A stretch of 64,000 nucleotides of DNA from Thermopetrobacter sp. TC1 (lineage in GTDB: Bacteria; Pseudomonadota; Alphaproteobacteria; Rhizobiales; Aestuariivirgaceae), in the NCBI RefSeq assembly GCF_000746275.1, contig NZ_KN050828.1, forward strand, positions 289,384 to 353,383, given 5' to 3'. How positions within the stretch are numbered: position 1 is the first letter of the stretch; each line of letters opens with the position of its first letter. Positions 21,918 to 31,806 of the stretch are shown piece by piece. The notes under the pieces were generated by a model. It had not been told where the DNA came from, made no database searches, and worked only from the letters and a program-made list of their open reading frames with translations. Made by a program: the position numbers and the translations under genes.

Positions 21918-22346
21918 TCACATGCCGGTTCCCGCGACGTCCTCGGAAAAGGCGTCCATGACATGAACGGGCCACAGGAACCGGTTTACGGCGATGATAT
22001 CGAATCGACAAGTGAGGGTGTTGAGATCGGCATGGCGGGCAAGCCACCAGCGGGCGGCACGCACGATGCGCGCCTGCTGATGGGCTCGCACGGCGGCCAT
22101 GCCCTCGTCATGGCGGGGGCGATATTTGACCTCGACGAAAATCAGCGTGCGACGGCGGCGGGCGATGATGTCCACCTCGCCCACGGGCGTGCGCACACGA
22201 CGGGCGAGAATGCGCCAGCCCTTCAGCCGCAACATCCAGACAGCAGCCGTTTCGGCCCACAGTCCCTTGTGCCAGCGTCTGCGATCACCCCGCCGTTGCG
22301 GGGAGGAGGACGGCCCGCCTCTTTCTGGAAAGGAAGGGTGCGGCAT
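21918..22346 (-). CDS. YraN/UPF0102 family protein
   Basis: 142 residues. Carries the UPF0102 nuclease-like signature: '[17 protein letters not shown]', '[24 protein letters not shown]', which includes the D-x(n)-E-x-K arrangement of restriction-endonuclease-like folds. Activity is not established for the family; links to Holliday-junction-like DNA have been suggested for relatives. The N-terminal 25 residues are Pro/Arg-rich and less conserved, so a later start is possible. It is followed by gshB and preceded at 23 bases by a P-loop gene. Confidence 0.85.
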   Translation of the reverse strand: MPHPSFPERGGPSSSPQRRGDRRRWHKGLWAETAAVWMLRLKGWRILARRVRTPVGEVDIIARRRRTLIFVEVKYRPRHDEGMAAVRAHQQARIVRAARWWLARHADLNTLTCRFDIIAVNRFLWPVHVMDAFSEDVAGTGM

Positions 22347-22369
22347 GTCGGCCGGTCCACTTTTTCAGA

Positions 22370-23101
22370 TCAGATGAGGCCCATATCCTTAAGCCCCGCC
22401 ATGTCAAGACGCAGACGCAAGCGCTCAAACTGTTCGAAAACGCCGTTGACAGCATCCTGCAGCTCGAAATCCAGCAGGCTGCTGGGGGCGCGCAAGCGTC
22501 CGCGCAGGAGGTCCGCAAAAGAGAAATCGGATGCTTCCAGCCAGGCCCAGGCTTCCGCGGAAAATTTCGGCAGGAGAATCTCGCCGTCCTGCAGCAGGTC
22601 CACATAGAGACGGGCGGCGCCTTCATCCTTCAGGGCATCGCCAATGGCGGCATTGCGCACGGGCACAAAACCGGCGCCGCCCCGTTCGGCAAGGGTGTGC
22701 AGGGCGCGGGCGTGTTCGAGGCTTTCGCGGTCGCGGTCGATGAGGAAATGAACCACGGCCTCCATGCCGGCGCGGGCGGCTTCCGTGAAGAGATCAAGCC
22801 GTTCGAGATCCTCAGCGAAGGCATCGAAATGACGGGCCGGCACATCCACGATGCAGGGAAGGTTGGTGCGTTCCATGATGGCGTCAAAGGTGGCCACCCG
22901 GCCCATGGTGTTGGAGAAATCGACGGTAAGCGATGCATCGGCAAAGCGCGCAGCCAGGGGAAAGGCCGGCGCATCCAGATCGATGATGAAAACCGGCCGC
23001 TCCCGCAGGCGCAGCCAGTCAGCCAACAGGCGCGCCAGCAAGGTCTTGCCGTTGCGGGCGCGGTCGGAACAGACGATGAGAAGCTGGCCGCCTTCGTTCA
23101 T
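22370..23101 (-). CDS. ParA/MinD-like P-loop protein of unknown function
   Basis: 243 residues. The N-terminus 'LLIVCSDRARNGKTLLARLL' looks like a deviant Walker A (GKT at residues 18-20, but Asp where the first Gly is expected), followed by 'VFIIDLDAPAFPLAARF', which resembles the ParA/MinD family's Walker A' region. The middle has 'PCIVDVPARHFDAF' (possible Walker B). The last third is acidic and helical. I do not recognise a named family. It lies in the same direction as yraN-gshB and is separated from trxA upstream by the trxA terminator, so it may head the yraN-gshB unit. Confidence 0.65.
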   Translation of the reverse strand: MNEGGQLLIVCSDRARNGKTLLARLLADWLRLRERPVFIIDLDAPAFPLAARFADASLTVDFSNTMGRVATFDAIMERTNLPCIVDVPARHFDAFAEDLERLDLFTEAARAGMEAVVHFLIDRDRESLEHARALHTLAERGGAGFVPVRNAAIGDALKDEGAARLYVDLLQDGEILLPKFSAEAWAWLEASDFSFADLLRGRLRAPSSLLDFELQDAVNGVFEQFERLRLRLDMAGLKDMGLI

Positions 23102-23213
23102 GAGCGTTACCGGGACGATGGGCTCTTATCCGTCACCAACGGCATAAAACCGCGTTCGGAAGCGGCAGGCAATCTCCATTCGTTCAGTTGCGGATAACCC
23201 GGTGCATTCAGGC

Positions 23214-23253
23214 AAGGAAAAGGGCCGCGCAATACCGTTTATTACGCGGCCCT
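23214..23253 (-). terminator. Rho-independent terminator of trxA
   Basis: AGGGCCGCG (23221-23229) pairs perfectly with CGCGGCCCT (23245-23253). On the minus strand the stem is followed by TTTCCTT, 31 bases after the trxA stop codon. Confidence 0.75.
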
Positions 23254-23283
23254 CACGAATTCTGCAGCAGATAATTTTTTTCG

Positions 23284-23610
23284 TCAGGCGTTGGCGATGG
23301 CGCTTTCCACCCAGGAAGCAATAGCGCTCTTGGGTGCGGCGCCGACCTGCTGGGAGATGACCTCGCCGTCCTTGACGATCATGAGGGTGGGAATGCCGCG
23401 CACGCCATAACGGGCGGCGAGGTTGGGGTGTTCGTCGATGTTGACCTTCACCACCTTCACCTTGTCGCCCATTTCCGCATCGATCTCGTCGAGAAACGGC
23501 GCGATCATGCGGCAGGGCGCACACCACTCCGCCCAGAAATCCACGAGCACGGGCTTGTCCGCCTTGAGAACCTTCTCCTCGAATTCGGCTTCCGTCACAT
23601 GTTCGACCAT
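23284..23610 (-). CDS. trxA: Thioredoxin
   Basis: 108 residues, the standard thioredoxin length. The redox-active motif WCAPC places its cysteines at residues 30 and 33, in 'VLVDFWAEWCAPCRMI'. The cis-proline segment 'YGVRGIPTLMIVKDGE' is intact. It is a cytoplasmic general disulfide reductant. It has its own terminator downstream, so it is probably monocistronic. Confidence 0.96.
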   Translation of the reverse strand: MVEHVTEAEFEEKVLKADKPVLVDFWAEWCAPCRMIAPFLDEIDAEMGDKVKVVKVNIDEHPNLAARYGVRGIPTLMIVKDGEVISQQVGAAPKSAIASWVESAIANA

Positions 23611-23758
23611 GTCTGTCGTCTCCCAATCCCTGACCGGCGGCCGACTCCGAAGGGCCGGACGCGCCCGTCTTGCCGATGATGGCGCAAGGATTACCGGCCC
23701 TGATCTGACGGGTCAAGCGCAAGGGGCGCCGCATGGTGAAGAAGCAAAGCCCCCCGCC

Positions 23759-24739
23759 TCAGGAACTGCCGATGAGCATGCCGGTGGCAAAAACGATGAG
23801 GCCGCCGATGACGATCTGAATGAAGGCGCGGGAGAAGGGCGTTTCCATGAAGCGCCAGCGGATCCAGGCGATCAGGAGCAACTGCAGGACAACGACGATG
23901 ATGGCGATCATCAGGGCCGTGTCGAAATCCGGGATCAGGAACGGCAGGGCATAGGCAAGGCCGCCCAGCATGGTCATGATGCCGGAGGCCAGCCCGCGCA
24001 CGAGAGGATGACCGCGGCCGGTGAGCTCGCCATCGTCGGACATGGCCTCGGCAATGCCCATGGAAATGCCGGAGCCTACGGCCATGGCGGCACCAACCAG
24101 GAAGGTCTCCCAGGAGCTGCGGGTGGCAAAGGCGGCGGCAAACACCGGCGCGACGGAAGAGACGGCACCGTCCATGAGGCCCATCAGGGCCGGCTGCACC
24201 ACCTGCAGGGCGAACAGACGCCGCTTGGTCTGTTCCTCTTCCAGCTTGGCATCGGCATCAAGATGCTCAAGCTCCAAACGCGCCGCCAGGGATTCATGAT
24301 GACGCTCGGCATCGGCGAGCCATTCCAGCAGTTTTCTGACCTCGGGGTCCTTGGCGCGTTCGGCCGCCGCCTTGTAGAAGCGGTAATTCTCAAGCTCCAT
24401 GACCTCGGCGCGCCGGCGGGCGCGATCAATATCCAGCTCGTCAAGAAGCCAGATGGGATCGTGTTCGACAAAGCCGATCACGTCCTCACGGCGAATGAGG
24501 GGAATGATGTCGCCGAATTTCTTGCGATAGAGGTCTTCCAGAGCCTTGCGATGCTGCAGCTCCTCCTGGGCCATTTCCATGAAGATGCGCGCCGAATGCG
24601 GGAAGTTCTCCTGAAGCTTGCTGGCGAAGGTCATGTAAATGCGCGCATCGTCCTCCTCGGAGGAAATGGCGAGCGCAAGGATCTCCTTCTCCGAAAGCTC
24701 GGAAAAGCGCTTCTTTTTCTGTCGGGCCAGGAGGGCCAT
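23759..24739 (-). CDS. mbfA: Membrane-bound ferritin-like iron exporter MbfA
   Basis: 326 residues with two parts. Residues about 10-165 form a ferritin-like four-helix domain with di-iron ligand candidates in 'SEEDDARIYMTFA', 'MAQEELQHRKALEDLY', 'MELENYRFYKAAAERA' and 'ADAERHHESLAARLE'. Residues about 175-326 are a VIT1/CCC1-type membrane domain with about five helices. This fusion matches MbfA of Bradyrhizobium and Agrobacterium, which exports iron and protects against iron and peroxide stress, and which is usually repressed by Irr. I did not find a clear Irr box in the 53 bases before it. It follows trpS in the same direction. Confidence 0.88.
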   Translation of the reverse strand: MALLARQKKKRFSELSEKEILALAISSEEDDARIYMTFASKLQENFPHSARIFMEMAQEELQHRKALEDLYRKKFGDIIPLIRREDVIGFVEHDPIWLLDELDIDRARRRAEVMELENYRFYKAAAERAKDPEVRKLLEWLADAERHHESLAARLELEHLDADAKLEEEQTKRRLFALQVVQPALMGLMDGAVSSVAPVFAAAFATRSSWETFLVGAAMAVGSGISMGIAEAMSDDGELTGRGHPLVRGLASGIMTMLGGLAYALPFLIPDFDTALMIAIIVVVLQLLLIAWIRWRFMETPFSRAFIQIVIGGLIVFATGMLIGSS

Positions 24740-24792
24740 CGCCCCGGTCTCCTCTCATGCGTTACACGGTTTGCGGCATCACGCCCTAATCC

Positions 24793-25836
24793 TTAGCCAA
24801 TGAAGCCGACGATGGCCTTGACATCGCGCCAGATGGGATCGGCAATGGCACGGGCGCGTTCCGCCCCGTTCTTCAGGATGGCATCAAGATGGGTGGGATC
24901 GGCGAGCAGGCGCTTCATCTCGGCATTGATGGGCGCGAGCGTTTCCACGGTCAGCTCCGCCAGCTTCGGCTTGAACTCGGCAAAGCCCTTGCCGCCGAAT
25001 TCATTGAGAACGTCCTGCTTGGATATGCCGGCCAGCGCCGCATAGATGCCAACGAGATTGTCGGCTTCGGGGCGCTCTTTCAGCTCTTCCACGGTCTCTG
25101 GCAGCGGATGGGGATCCGTCTTGGCCTTGCGGATCTTCTTGGCGATGGCATCGGCATCATCGGAAAGATTGATGCGGGAGAGATCCGAAGGATCGGATTT
25201 CGACATCTTCTTGGTGCCGTCCTTTAACGACATCACGCGCGTGGCCGGCCCGGCGATCACCGGCTCGGGCAGGGGAAAGAAGCCCTCGTCGAACTTGTTC
25301 AAGCCAAGCTCGCGGATGCGGGGGCCATAGTCGTTGTTGAACTTCTGGGCGATGTCGCGGGTCAGCTCTAGATGCTGCTTCTGATCCTCGCCCACCGGCA
25401 CCTTTTCGGCATGATAGAGCAGAATGTCCGCGGCCATGAGCACCGGATAGTCATAAAGCCCCACGGAGGCCTTCTCGCGGTTCTTGCCGGCTTTCTCCTT
25501 GAACTGGGTCATGCGGTTCAGCCAGCCGATGCGGGCCACGCAGTTGAACACCCAGGCCAGCTCGGCATGGCCGGAGACCTGCGATTGATTGAATATGATG
25601 TGCTGTTCGGCATCGACACCGGCAGCGATGAAGGCGGCGGCCACCTCGCGGATGTTCCTGGTCAGCTCGGCCGGATCCTGCCAGACGGTGATGGCGTGCA
25701 TGTCCACCACGCAGTAGATGCATTCGTGGTCGTTCTGCAGCTCCACAAACCGGCGAATGGCGCCGAGATAGTTGCCGAGATGCAGGTTGCCCGTGGGTTG
25801 CACCCCGGAAAAGACGCGCGGTTTCTTCTCGCTCAT
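24793..25836 (-). CDS. trpS: Tryptophanyl-tRNA synthetase
   Basis: 347 residues. Class Ic synthetase that charges tRNA-Trp. The HIGH-like motif is in '[18 protein letters not shown]' and the KMSKS motif is '[12 protein letters not shown]'. Substrate-pocket sequences '[16 protein letters not shown]' and '[17 protein letters not shown]' are typical. mbfA lies 53 bases downstream. It is divergent from the other synthetase gene, lysK, across about 270 bases. Confidence 0.96.
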   Translation of the reverse strand: MSEKKPRVFSGVQPTGNLHLGNYLGAIRRFVELQNDHECIYCVVDMHAITVWQDPAELTRNIREVAAAFIAAGVDAEQHIIFNQSQVSGHAELAWVFNCVARIGWLNRMTQFKEKAGKNREKASVGLYDYPVLMAADILLYHAEKVPVGEDQKQHLELTRDIAQKFNNDYGPRIRELGLNKFDEGFFPLPEPVIAGPATRVMSLKDGTKKMSKSDPSDLSRINLSDDADAIAKKIRKAKTDPHPLPETVEELKERPEADNLVGIYAALAGISKQDVLNEFGGKGFAEFKPKLAELTVETLAPINAEMKRLLADPTHLDAILKNGAERARAIADPIWRDVKAIVGFIG

Positions 25837-26108
25837 GGCCCTGATCGCTCCTGTTTTGCCGGATGGACGGATTTGAGAATGTCGGCATGCCTTCTTTCCG
25901 CCCGGCCGGCTCGCAACGATGACCTTGCCGGGCTATATGCACCGCCAGCCGGCATCTGCCAAGCGGGAAGCGCAGGAGAGGATTTTCAAGACCCGGCATG
26001 CACCTTGATCTTTGCATTCACCACGCCTACTAGCAGAACACCCAAAGCCCCCGCGCTGAAAAATGCGCGGATGAAGACGGCATGAACGACAAACATGGAT
26101 CAGGACTC

Positions 26109-27731
26109 ATGAACAGCGATGCCCTGCCCGCCCTGCGCGAGGCGGCAATGGAAGCCAAGGCCTGGCCCTTTCAGGAAGCGCGGCGGATTTTGAAGCGCCT
26201 TGAGCGCCAGAAGGATCGCGACCCGGAAAAGCCGGTGTTGTTCGAGACAGGTTACGGTCCTTCAGGACTGCCGCATATCGGCACCTTCGGCGAGGTGGCG
26301 CGCACGCTCATGGTGCGCCATGCGCTGGAAACCATCGCCGATGTGAAAACAAAGCTCATCTGCTTTTCCGACGACATGGACGCCCTGCGGAAAGTTCCGG
26401 AGAACGTGCCGAACCCGGAGCTGCTTGAGGCCAACCTTGGCAAGCCGCTCACGAAGGTGCCGGATCCCTTCGGCTGCCATGAAAGCTTTGGCGCGCACAA
26501 CAACGAGAAGCTGCGCCAGTTCCTCGACGCTTTTGGTTTTGATTACGAATTTGCCTCGTCCACGGACTATTACACCTCCGGCCGCTTCGATAAGGCGCTG
26601 TTGCGCATGCTGGAGAAGTTCGACGAGGTGATGGCCATCATGCTGCCCACGCTGGGCGAGGAGCGGCGCAAGACCTACGCGCCGTTCCTGCCCATCCATC
26701 CGGAGACCGGCATCGTCATGCAGGTGCCGGTGGAGGAGGTGAAGCTGGATGCCGGCACCATCGTCTGGCGCGATCCGGACACGGGCAAGGCCTATGAAAC
26801 GCCCGTCACCGGAGGCAGGTGCAAGCTGCAGTGGAAGCCGGACTGGGCCATGCGCTGGTACGCGCTGGGCGTGGATTATGAGATGGCTGGCAAGGACCTT
26901 ATCGATTCGGTGCGCATTGGCGAGAAGATTGTGCGCGTGCTCGGCGGGCAGCCGCCGGAGACCTTCATCTATGAACTGTTTCTGGATGAAAAGGGCCAGA
27001 AGATTTCCAAATCGAAGGGCAATGGCCTGACCATCGAGGAATGGCTGCGTTACGGCACGCAGGAATCCTTGCAGCTGTTCATGTACAACAAGCCGAAGAC
27101 GGCCAAGCGGCTGTATTTCGATGTCATCCCCCAGCATGTGGATGACTATTACGCCCACCTGCGCAAGTATCCGGAGCAGGATCTTAAGGAGAAGCTCGCC
27201 AACCCGGTCTGGCACATCCATCAGGGCAATCCGCCGCAGGTGGACATGCCCATCACCTTCTCGTTGCTGTTGAACCTTGTTTCCGCCGCGCATGCGGAGG
27301 ACAAGAAGGTGCTGTGGGGCTTTGTCTCGCGCTATGCCCCCGGCGCCTCGCCGGAGACGCACAGGGAAGTGGACCGGCTGATGGATTATGCCATCAACTA
27401 TTACGAGGACTTCGTGAAGCCAACCAAGCGCTTCCGCGAGCCCGACGAGCGCGACCGCGCCGCGCTTGAGGACCTGGCGGAGAAACTCGGCGAACTGCCG
27501 GCGGAGGCGGATGCGCAGGAGATCCAGAACATTGTTTATGAGGTGGGCAAGGCGCATGGATATGAGCCGTTGCGCGCATGGTTCAAGACGCTCTACGAAG
27601 TGCTGCTGGGCCAGCCGCAGGGGCCGCGCTTCGGCTCTTTCGTCGCGCTCTATGGCATTGAGGAAACGCAACAGCTGATCCGTGATGCCCTTGCCGGAAA
27701 ACTGACGGCGGCGCAAAATGGCGCTGAATGA
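26109..27731 (+). CDS. lysK: Class I lysyl-tRNA synthetase
   Basis: 540 residues from the preferred ATG at 26109, preceded by GGATCAGGA; an alternative ATG at 26082 would add nine residues. It charges tRNA-Lys using the class I fold, as in archaea and many alphaproteobacteria, instead of the usual bacterial class II enzyme. HIGH-like motif: '[18 protein letters not shown]'. KMSKS-like motif: '[17 protein letters not shown]'. The C-terminal helical anticodon-binding domain covers about residues 340-540. Some genomes name this gene lysS. Confidence 0.93.
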   Translation: MNSDALPALREAAMEAKAWPFQEARRILKRLERQKDRDPEKPVLFETGYGPSGLPHIGTFGEVARTLMVRHALETIADVKTKLICFSDDMDALRKVPENVPNPELLEANLGKPLTKVPDPFGCHESFGAHNNEKLRQFLDAFGFDYEFASSTDYYTSGRFDKALLRMLEKFDEVMAIMLPTLGEERRKTYAPFLPIHPETGIVMQVPVEEVKLDAGTIVWRDPDTGKAYETPVTGGRCKLQWKPDWAMRWYALGVDYEMAGKDLIDSVRIGEKIVRVLGGQPPETFIYELFLDEKGQKISKSKGNGLTIEEWLRYGTQESLQLFMYNKPKTAKRLYFDVIPQHVDDYYAHLRKYPEQDLKEKLANPVWHIHQGNPPQVDMPITFSLLLNLVSAAHAEDKKVLWGFVSRYAPGASPETHREVDRLMDYAINYYEDFVKPTKRFREPDERDRAALEDLAEKLGELPAEADAQEIQNIVYEVGKAHGYEPLRAWFKTLYEVLLGQPQGPRFGSFVALYGIEETQQLIRDALAGKLTAAQNGAE

Positions 27732-27826
27732 TGCGGGCCTGCCAAAGGGGCGGTGATCGCGCCTGACGCAAGGTTTTTTGCGCATCCAAAAACGATGAGC
27801 CTTTTTAACTTCGGGGGCAAGGCGCC

Positions 27827-29104
27827 ATGACCGATCAGGAAAACAACGGCACGAAACGGCCGGAGGAAGGCCCTTCTTCTTCTGAAAATTCTGAAAACGG
27901 CCCGGGCCGTTCGCGCAGAACGCTCAAGGACAGGGTCATCGGGCGCATTCATGACTGGCGCAAACAGCGGGCCGAAAGAAAGGCGGCAGCAGCCTTCACC
28001 GGGGGTGGGATCATGGAGCGCATCAGGGCCTTCTTTCGGCTGCTGCTGTCGTGGATCACCTGGCCTTTCAGGCGGGTGAGCGCATTTTTGCAGGGGCGTT
28101 CGCCCATCGTGCGGCTTGTGGTCATTGCCATTCTGGCGCCGTTCATCGCCTCCTGGCTGTGGCTGTTCTGGATCACCGGCTGGATTCGGGATTTCGATCC
28201 GGCGCGGGCGGATGCGCTTATTGCCGAAAACGTGCTCAAACCTCAGGGCATGGCGCAGGAAGGGGCCGAGGGTGCGGAGAAAAGCTGCGGCCGCTCCGCC
28301 ATTGTCGCCGTGGCCGCCGATCTTGTGGATTTCAATATCAACCGGAACCGCTGGGTTTCGGCCTCGCCCGTCTACAAGTTCGGCCTGCTCGGCATTCCCT
28401 GGAGCTATACGCCCTTTTTCGACAACAAGGCGGCCTTTCAGCGCGGCGTGATGCAGGCGGTGATCATTACCGCCATTGAGCTTGCCGATACGCTGGGGCG
28501 CGTGCGCGGCACCTCGCGGCAGGATGTGGACCTGCGCGCGGCACGGGCGGCGGTGAATGTCGATCCCTATCGCTGGATCTTCAATCCCTTTGATGCGCGC
28601 CTGCCGCTTATAACTTCACCGGCAACAGCGGATTACAAGCGCGCGATTGCCGCCTTTCACCGGTTCAATGACCGGCTGGAGCGCTGCGAGGCCGTATTTG
28701 ATGCCCGCGCCGACAACCTGCTGCAATTCGTGGACCGCGTGGCCAAGGACATCGGCGCCACATCGGCGCGGCTGAAAGACCGGGCGGAGGCCTCCAATGC
28801 CGGCTGGTTCGATTTTCGCGCTGATGACACGTTCTGGTTCGCACTGGGGCAGCTGTATGGCTATGCCGCCATTCTCAAGGCGGCGCGTGCCGACTTCAGC
28901 GGCGTGGTGCGCGCGCGCAATCTCGATGATATCTGGGACAATCTTCAGGATCACCTGAACACGGCCATCGGGCTTGATCCGCTCATTGTGTCCAACGGGG
29001 CGGAAGACGGGCTGCTTTTTCCCTCGCACTTGACGGCGCTTGGCTTCTATGCCCTGCGGGCGCGGGCCAATCTCGTGGAGATCCGCGCGGTGCTGGATCG
29101 CTGA
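27827..29104 (+). CDS. DUF2333 family membrane-anchored protein
   Basis: 425 residues. A disordered, Glu/Ser-rich cytoplasmic start is followed by one transmembrane helix near residues 95-120 ('VIAILAPFIASWLWLFWITG'), then a soluble domain in the periplasm. Segments such as 'NINRNRWVSASPVYKFG', 'DLRAARAAVNVDPYRWIFNP' and 'WFDFRADDTFWFALGQLYGY' match the DUF2333 family. Function is unknown. It is monocistronic and converges with yqgE. Confidence 0.78.
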   Translation: MTDQENNGTKRPEEGPSSSENSENGPGRSRRTLKDRVIGRIHDWRKQRAERKAAAAFTGGGIMERIRAFFRLLLSWITWPFRRVSAFLQGRSPIVRLVVIAILAPFIASWLWLFWITGWIRDFDPARADALIAENVLKPQGMAQEGAEGAEKSCGRSAIVAVAADLVDFNINRNRWVSASPVYKFGLLGIPWSYTPFFDNKAAFQRGVMQAVIITAIELADTLGRVRGTSRQDVDLRAARAAVNVDPYRWIFNPFDARLPLITSPATADYKRAIAAFHRFNDRLERCEAVFDARADNLLQFVDRVAKDIGATSARLKDRAEASNAGWFDFRADDTFWFALGQLYGYAAILKAARADFSGVVRARNLDDIWDNLQDHLNTAIGLDPLIVSNGAEDGLLFPSHLTALGFYALRARANLVEIRAVLDR

Positions 29105-29120
29105 CAAAAAATAGATACCT

Positions 29121-29144
29121 CACGATCCGAAAAAGGGATCCGTG
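29121..29144. terminator. Hairpin between converging DUF2333 and yqgE genes
   Basis: CACGATCC pairs with GGATCCGTG with one bulge around the loop GAAAAAG. It lacks a good T-run, so a weak or rho-assisted terminator is the likely reading. Confidence 0.35.
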
Positions 29145-29166
29145 TGCTCATTACGGAAGGTCGATC

Positions 29167-29757
29167 TCAGGCATGGCCGGCATCGGCGGAGAGAAAGCCC
29201 GGGTCGATGCCCAGCTTGCGCAGGGCCTTCTCATAGCGGGTCTCGACGGGGGAGAGGAAGAGGATGTCCCTGTCCGCCTCGCAGGTGAGCCAGACGTTCT
29301 GCTGAATTTCCGATTCCAGCTGCCCCGGCGCCCAGCCGGCATAGCCCAGCGCGATCAGCACATCACGCGGCCCGGCGCCGCGGGCCATGTCGTGCAGGAT
29401 ATCGAGCGTGGCGGTCAGCCCCACGTGCGGTGTGACCGGCAGGGTGATCTGCGGATTGAAATAGTCGGTGCTGTGCAGAACGAAGCCACGGGTCGGCTCC
29501 ACCGGGCCGCCGACCATCACCGGCGTGTGACGCACCTCCTCGGGGATGTCCTGCGCCTTCTCCTCCGGGACGATTTCCAGCCTGTGCAGGAGCGTGGCGA
29601 AATCCAGATCTTCCATGGGCCGGTTGATCACGATGCCCATGGCGCCTTCCTCGGTGTGGGCGCACATGTAGATGACCGTCTGCTCAAAACGCGGATCGCC
29701 GATGCCCGGCATGGCGATGAGAAACTGACCGTCATAGAATTTCGCCTCGTTGGGCAT
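29167..29757 (-). CDS. YqgE/AlgH family protein (UPF0301)
   Basis: 196 residues. The family signature is clear: 'GQFLIAMPGIGDPRFEQTVIY', 'GAMGIVINRP', 'VMVGGPVEPTRGFVLH' and 'GYAGWAPGQLESEIQQNVW'. A soluble cytoplasmic protein whose biochemical role is not settled; AlgH was linked to alginate regulation in Pseudomonas. It is divergent from the DsbD-N protein gene, a conserved neighbour in Rhizobiales. Confidence 0.92.
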   Translation of the reverse strand: MPNEAKFYDGQFLIAMPGIGDPRFEQTVIYMCAHTEEGAMGIVINRPMEDLDFATLLHRLEIVPEEKAQDIPEEVRHTPVMVGGPVEPTRGFVLHSTDYFNPQITLPVTPHVGLTATLDILHDMARGAGPRDVLIALGYAGWAPGQLESEIQQNVWLTCEADRDILFLSPVETRYEKALRKLGIDPGFLSADAGHA

Positions 29758-29940
29758 GGCCGAAACTCCTGATGATTTGCGCCGCTCTTGCTGCCAAGCC
29801 TAGCACAATATGGGGCTTTTGCATGCACCAGACCAGAAGGCCGTTTCACGAACCGGTGTCGCTCACGCCTCCTGACGGAGAATTGACTTGCCATTCTGCC
29901 CTGCCCCACTTACCCCAGAGGCAGGTTTCTTGGAGACTTC

Positions 29941-30855
29941 ATGAAACACTCCATGCGGCAACGGGATTACACCTTCATGCACAGGCGCACGTTTCTCAGC
30001 GGTATCAGCGGCACCGCGCTCCTTTCTTTCCTTGCCCCCGCATCCCTGGCGCTCAAGGCACGGGCCGCCAGGGCGAAGGCGCCTGTGAAAGAGGTGCGCG
30101 AGGTGCGCTTCGATCACAGCACGGTGCGTCTGCTCGATGGCGGGTGGATGGGCGAAGATGTCCGCCTTGCCGGCATTGAGATCGATCTGAAAAAGGGCTG
30201 GAAGACCTACTGGAAGGTGCCGGGCGATTCCGGCCTGCCGCCCAGCTTCGATTTCTCGGGCTCCACGAACGTTAAGGACATCAAGGTCTTATGGCCGACG
30301 CCGAAACGCTACAAGGACCCGGAGCTCGGCGAGACCATTGGTTACAAGGATCATGTGATCTTTCCTGTGCGCATCGTGCCGGCTGATCCTGAAAAGCCGG
30401 TCACGCTTTCGGTGAAGCTTTCGTATGCTCTGTGCAGCGACATCTGTATTCCGGCCCAGGCGCAGCTTGTGCGACAGCTCCTGCCCGAACCCGATTCCGA
30501 TGATACGGCCTTCGCCCGGGTGCGTGTGGCCTATTACGAGGTACCCACCGCCAACCCGGATGTGGGGCCAGAAGTGGTGAAGGCCTACATCCGCCGCGGC
30601 AAGACGCGTCCGGAGCTGGTGCTGGTCCTGAAGGGCGTGGGGCTTGGCTCCAACTCGGACATTTTCGTTGAGGGGCCGGATATCGTCTCCTTCTGTCATC
30701 CGCGCTTTCTCGGGCGTGAGGGCATGATCGTGCGCTATTTCCTGCCGGTGGACGGGATTGATGACCCCGCAGCGCTTGCTGGCGCGAAATTAAGGCTCAC
30801 CATCGTCGGCGAAAACGGCGCCTGGGAGCGCACGGTCATTCTGCCCAGGCATTGA
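29941..30855 (+). CDS. Secreted DsbD N-terminal-domain (DsbD-alpha-like) protein
   Basis: 304 residues. A twin-arginine signal ('HRRTFLSGISG' then a hydrophobic stretch) suggests Tat export. The mature part resembles the immunoglobulin-like N-terminal domain of DsbD: 'EIDLKKGWKTYWKVPGDSGLP', 'WPTPKRYKDPELGETIGYKD' and the cysteine pair in 'LCSDICIPAQ'. Full-length DsbD would continue with membrane and thioredoxin domains, which are absent, so this is a stand-alone periplasmic thiol module. GGAGACTTC precedes the ATG at 29941; a start at 29977 directly before the twin arginines is the alternative. Confidence 0.8.
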   Translation: MKHSMRQRDYTFMHRRTFLSGISGTALLSFLAPASLALKARAARAKAPVKEVREVRFDHSTVRLLDGGWMGEDVRLAGIEIDLKKGWKTYWKVPGDSGLPPSFDFSGSTNVKDIKVLWPTPKRYKDPELGETIGYKDHVIFPVRIVPADPEKPVTLSVKLSYALCSDICIPAQAQLVRQLLPEPDSDDTAFARVRVAYYEVPTANPDVGPEVVKAYIRRGKTRPELVLVLKGVGLGSNSDIFVEGPDIVSFCHPRFLGREGMIVRYFLPVDGIDDPAALAGAKLRLTIVGENGAWERTVILPRH

Positions 30856-30864
30856 GTGCCTCAA

Positions 30865-31806
30865 TTATGAGCGTGTGGCCCTGTGCCGTTCATGCAGGAG
30901 CATGAACAGGCCGCCTGAGACGACAAGACCGGCCCCGAGCCATGAGGTAACGGGCGGCCGCTCGCCAAACCACAGCGTGCCGATGATCAGGGCGAAGAGG
31001 AGCAGGAAATAGTTGAAAGGCTGCAGCTGAATGGCCTCGGCGAATTCCAGCGCCTTCACCAGCAGGAGATGGGCGAGGATGGCGAGCACGGAAATGGCGG
31101 CAACGATGGCCCATTGCCAGGGGAGCAGGTTCTGCCAGGCGGAGAGGCCAAAGGGCGTGAGGATGACGGCGCCGATTGTTGAGATCTGCACGATGGCGGT
31201 GAGATAGTCATCATCACGGGCGGCAAGGCGGCCGGCCACCTGATAGGCGGCGAAAAGGGCAGCCGCCAGCAGGGCAAGCGCCGCCCCCGGGCGCAGGGCG
31301 GCATGCACCGACGGGCGCAGGATAAGCAGCGCGCCGGCAAAGCCGATGACGGTGGCAAGCAGCCGGTGACGGTTCAGCCGCTCGCCAAGCACGGGCACGG
31401 CCATGAGCGCGGCGAGAATGGGAAAAATGGCGAAAAGGGCGTGGGTTTCAGCAAGGCCGAGCGCTTTCAAGGCCATGGCGACGGTAACCATCTCGAAGGC
31501 GGAGAAGGCGGCACGGGCCATCTGCAGCCATGGGCGCTGCGGCTTCAGGACCGCAAAGAGCCGCCCCCGCCAGGCGGCATAGAACAGGGCGCCAAGCGCG
31601 AAGGCCCACAGGCGCACCGCCATGATCTGCCAGGGCGAAACCGAAGCCACGAGATAGCGCGTGAAGGCATCCTGAACAGCGAAAACGGCCATGGCCAGCG
31701 CACACAGGGCCATGCCTATGCGCGCCCGGCGCCAGTGATGCCGCGCATTAAGCACCGCCGGGGTTTCCCATGGGGATGCCGACATTCTCTCCTGGCGCTG
31801 TGGCAT
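30865..31806 (-). CDS. DMT-superfamily (EamA) transporter
   Basis: About 313 residues with ten predicted transmembrane helices in two EamA repeats: the first begins 'GMALCALAMAVFAVQDAFTRY', the second near 'PGAALALLAAALFAAYQVAG'. The conserved 'LFAIFPILAALMAVPVLGERL' and 'ALIIGTLWFGERP' mark the ends of each repeat. The substrate is unknown; EamA proteins export amino acids and other metabolites. The start is ambiguous among a GTG at 31830, an ATG at 31806 and an ATG at 31785; I use 31806 because of AAAGAGG nine bases upstream. Confidence 0.85.
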   Translation of the reverse strand: MPQRQERMSASPWETPAVLNARHHWRRARIGMALCALAMAVFAVQDAFTRYLVASVSPWQIMAVRLWAFALGALFYAAWRGRLFAVLKPQRPWLQMARAAFSAFEMVTVAMALKALGLAETHALFAIFPILAALMAVPVLGERLNRHRLLATVIGFAGALLILRPSVHAALRPGAALALLAAALFAAYQVAGRLAARDDDYLTAIVQISTIGAVILTPFGLSAWQNLLPWQWAIVAAISVLAILAHLLLVKALEFAEAIQLQPFNYFLLLFALIIGTLWFGERPPVTSWLGAGLVVSGGLFMLLHERHRATRS

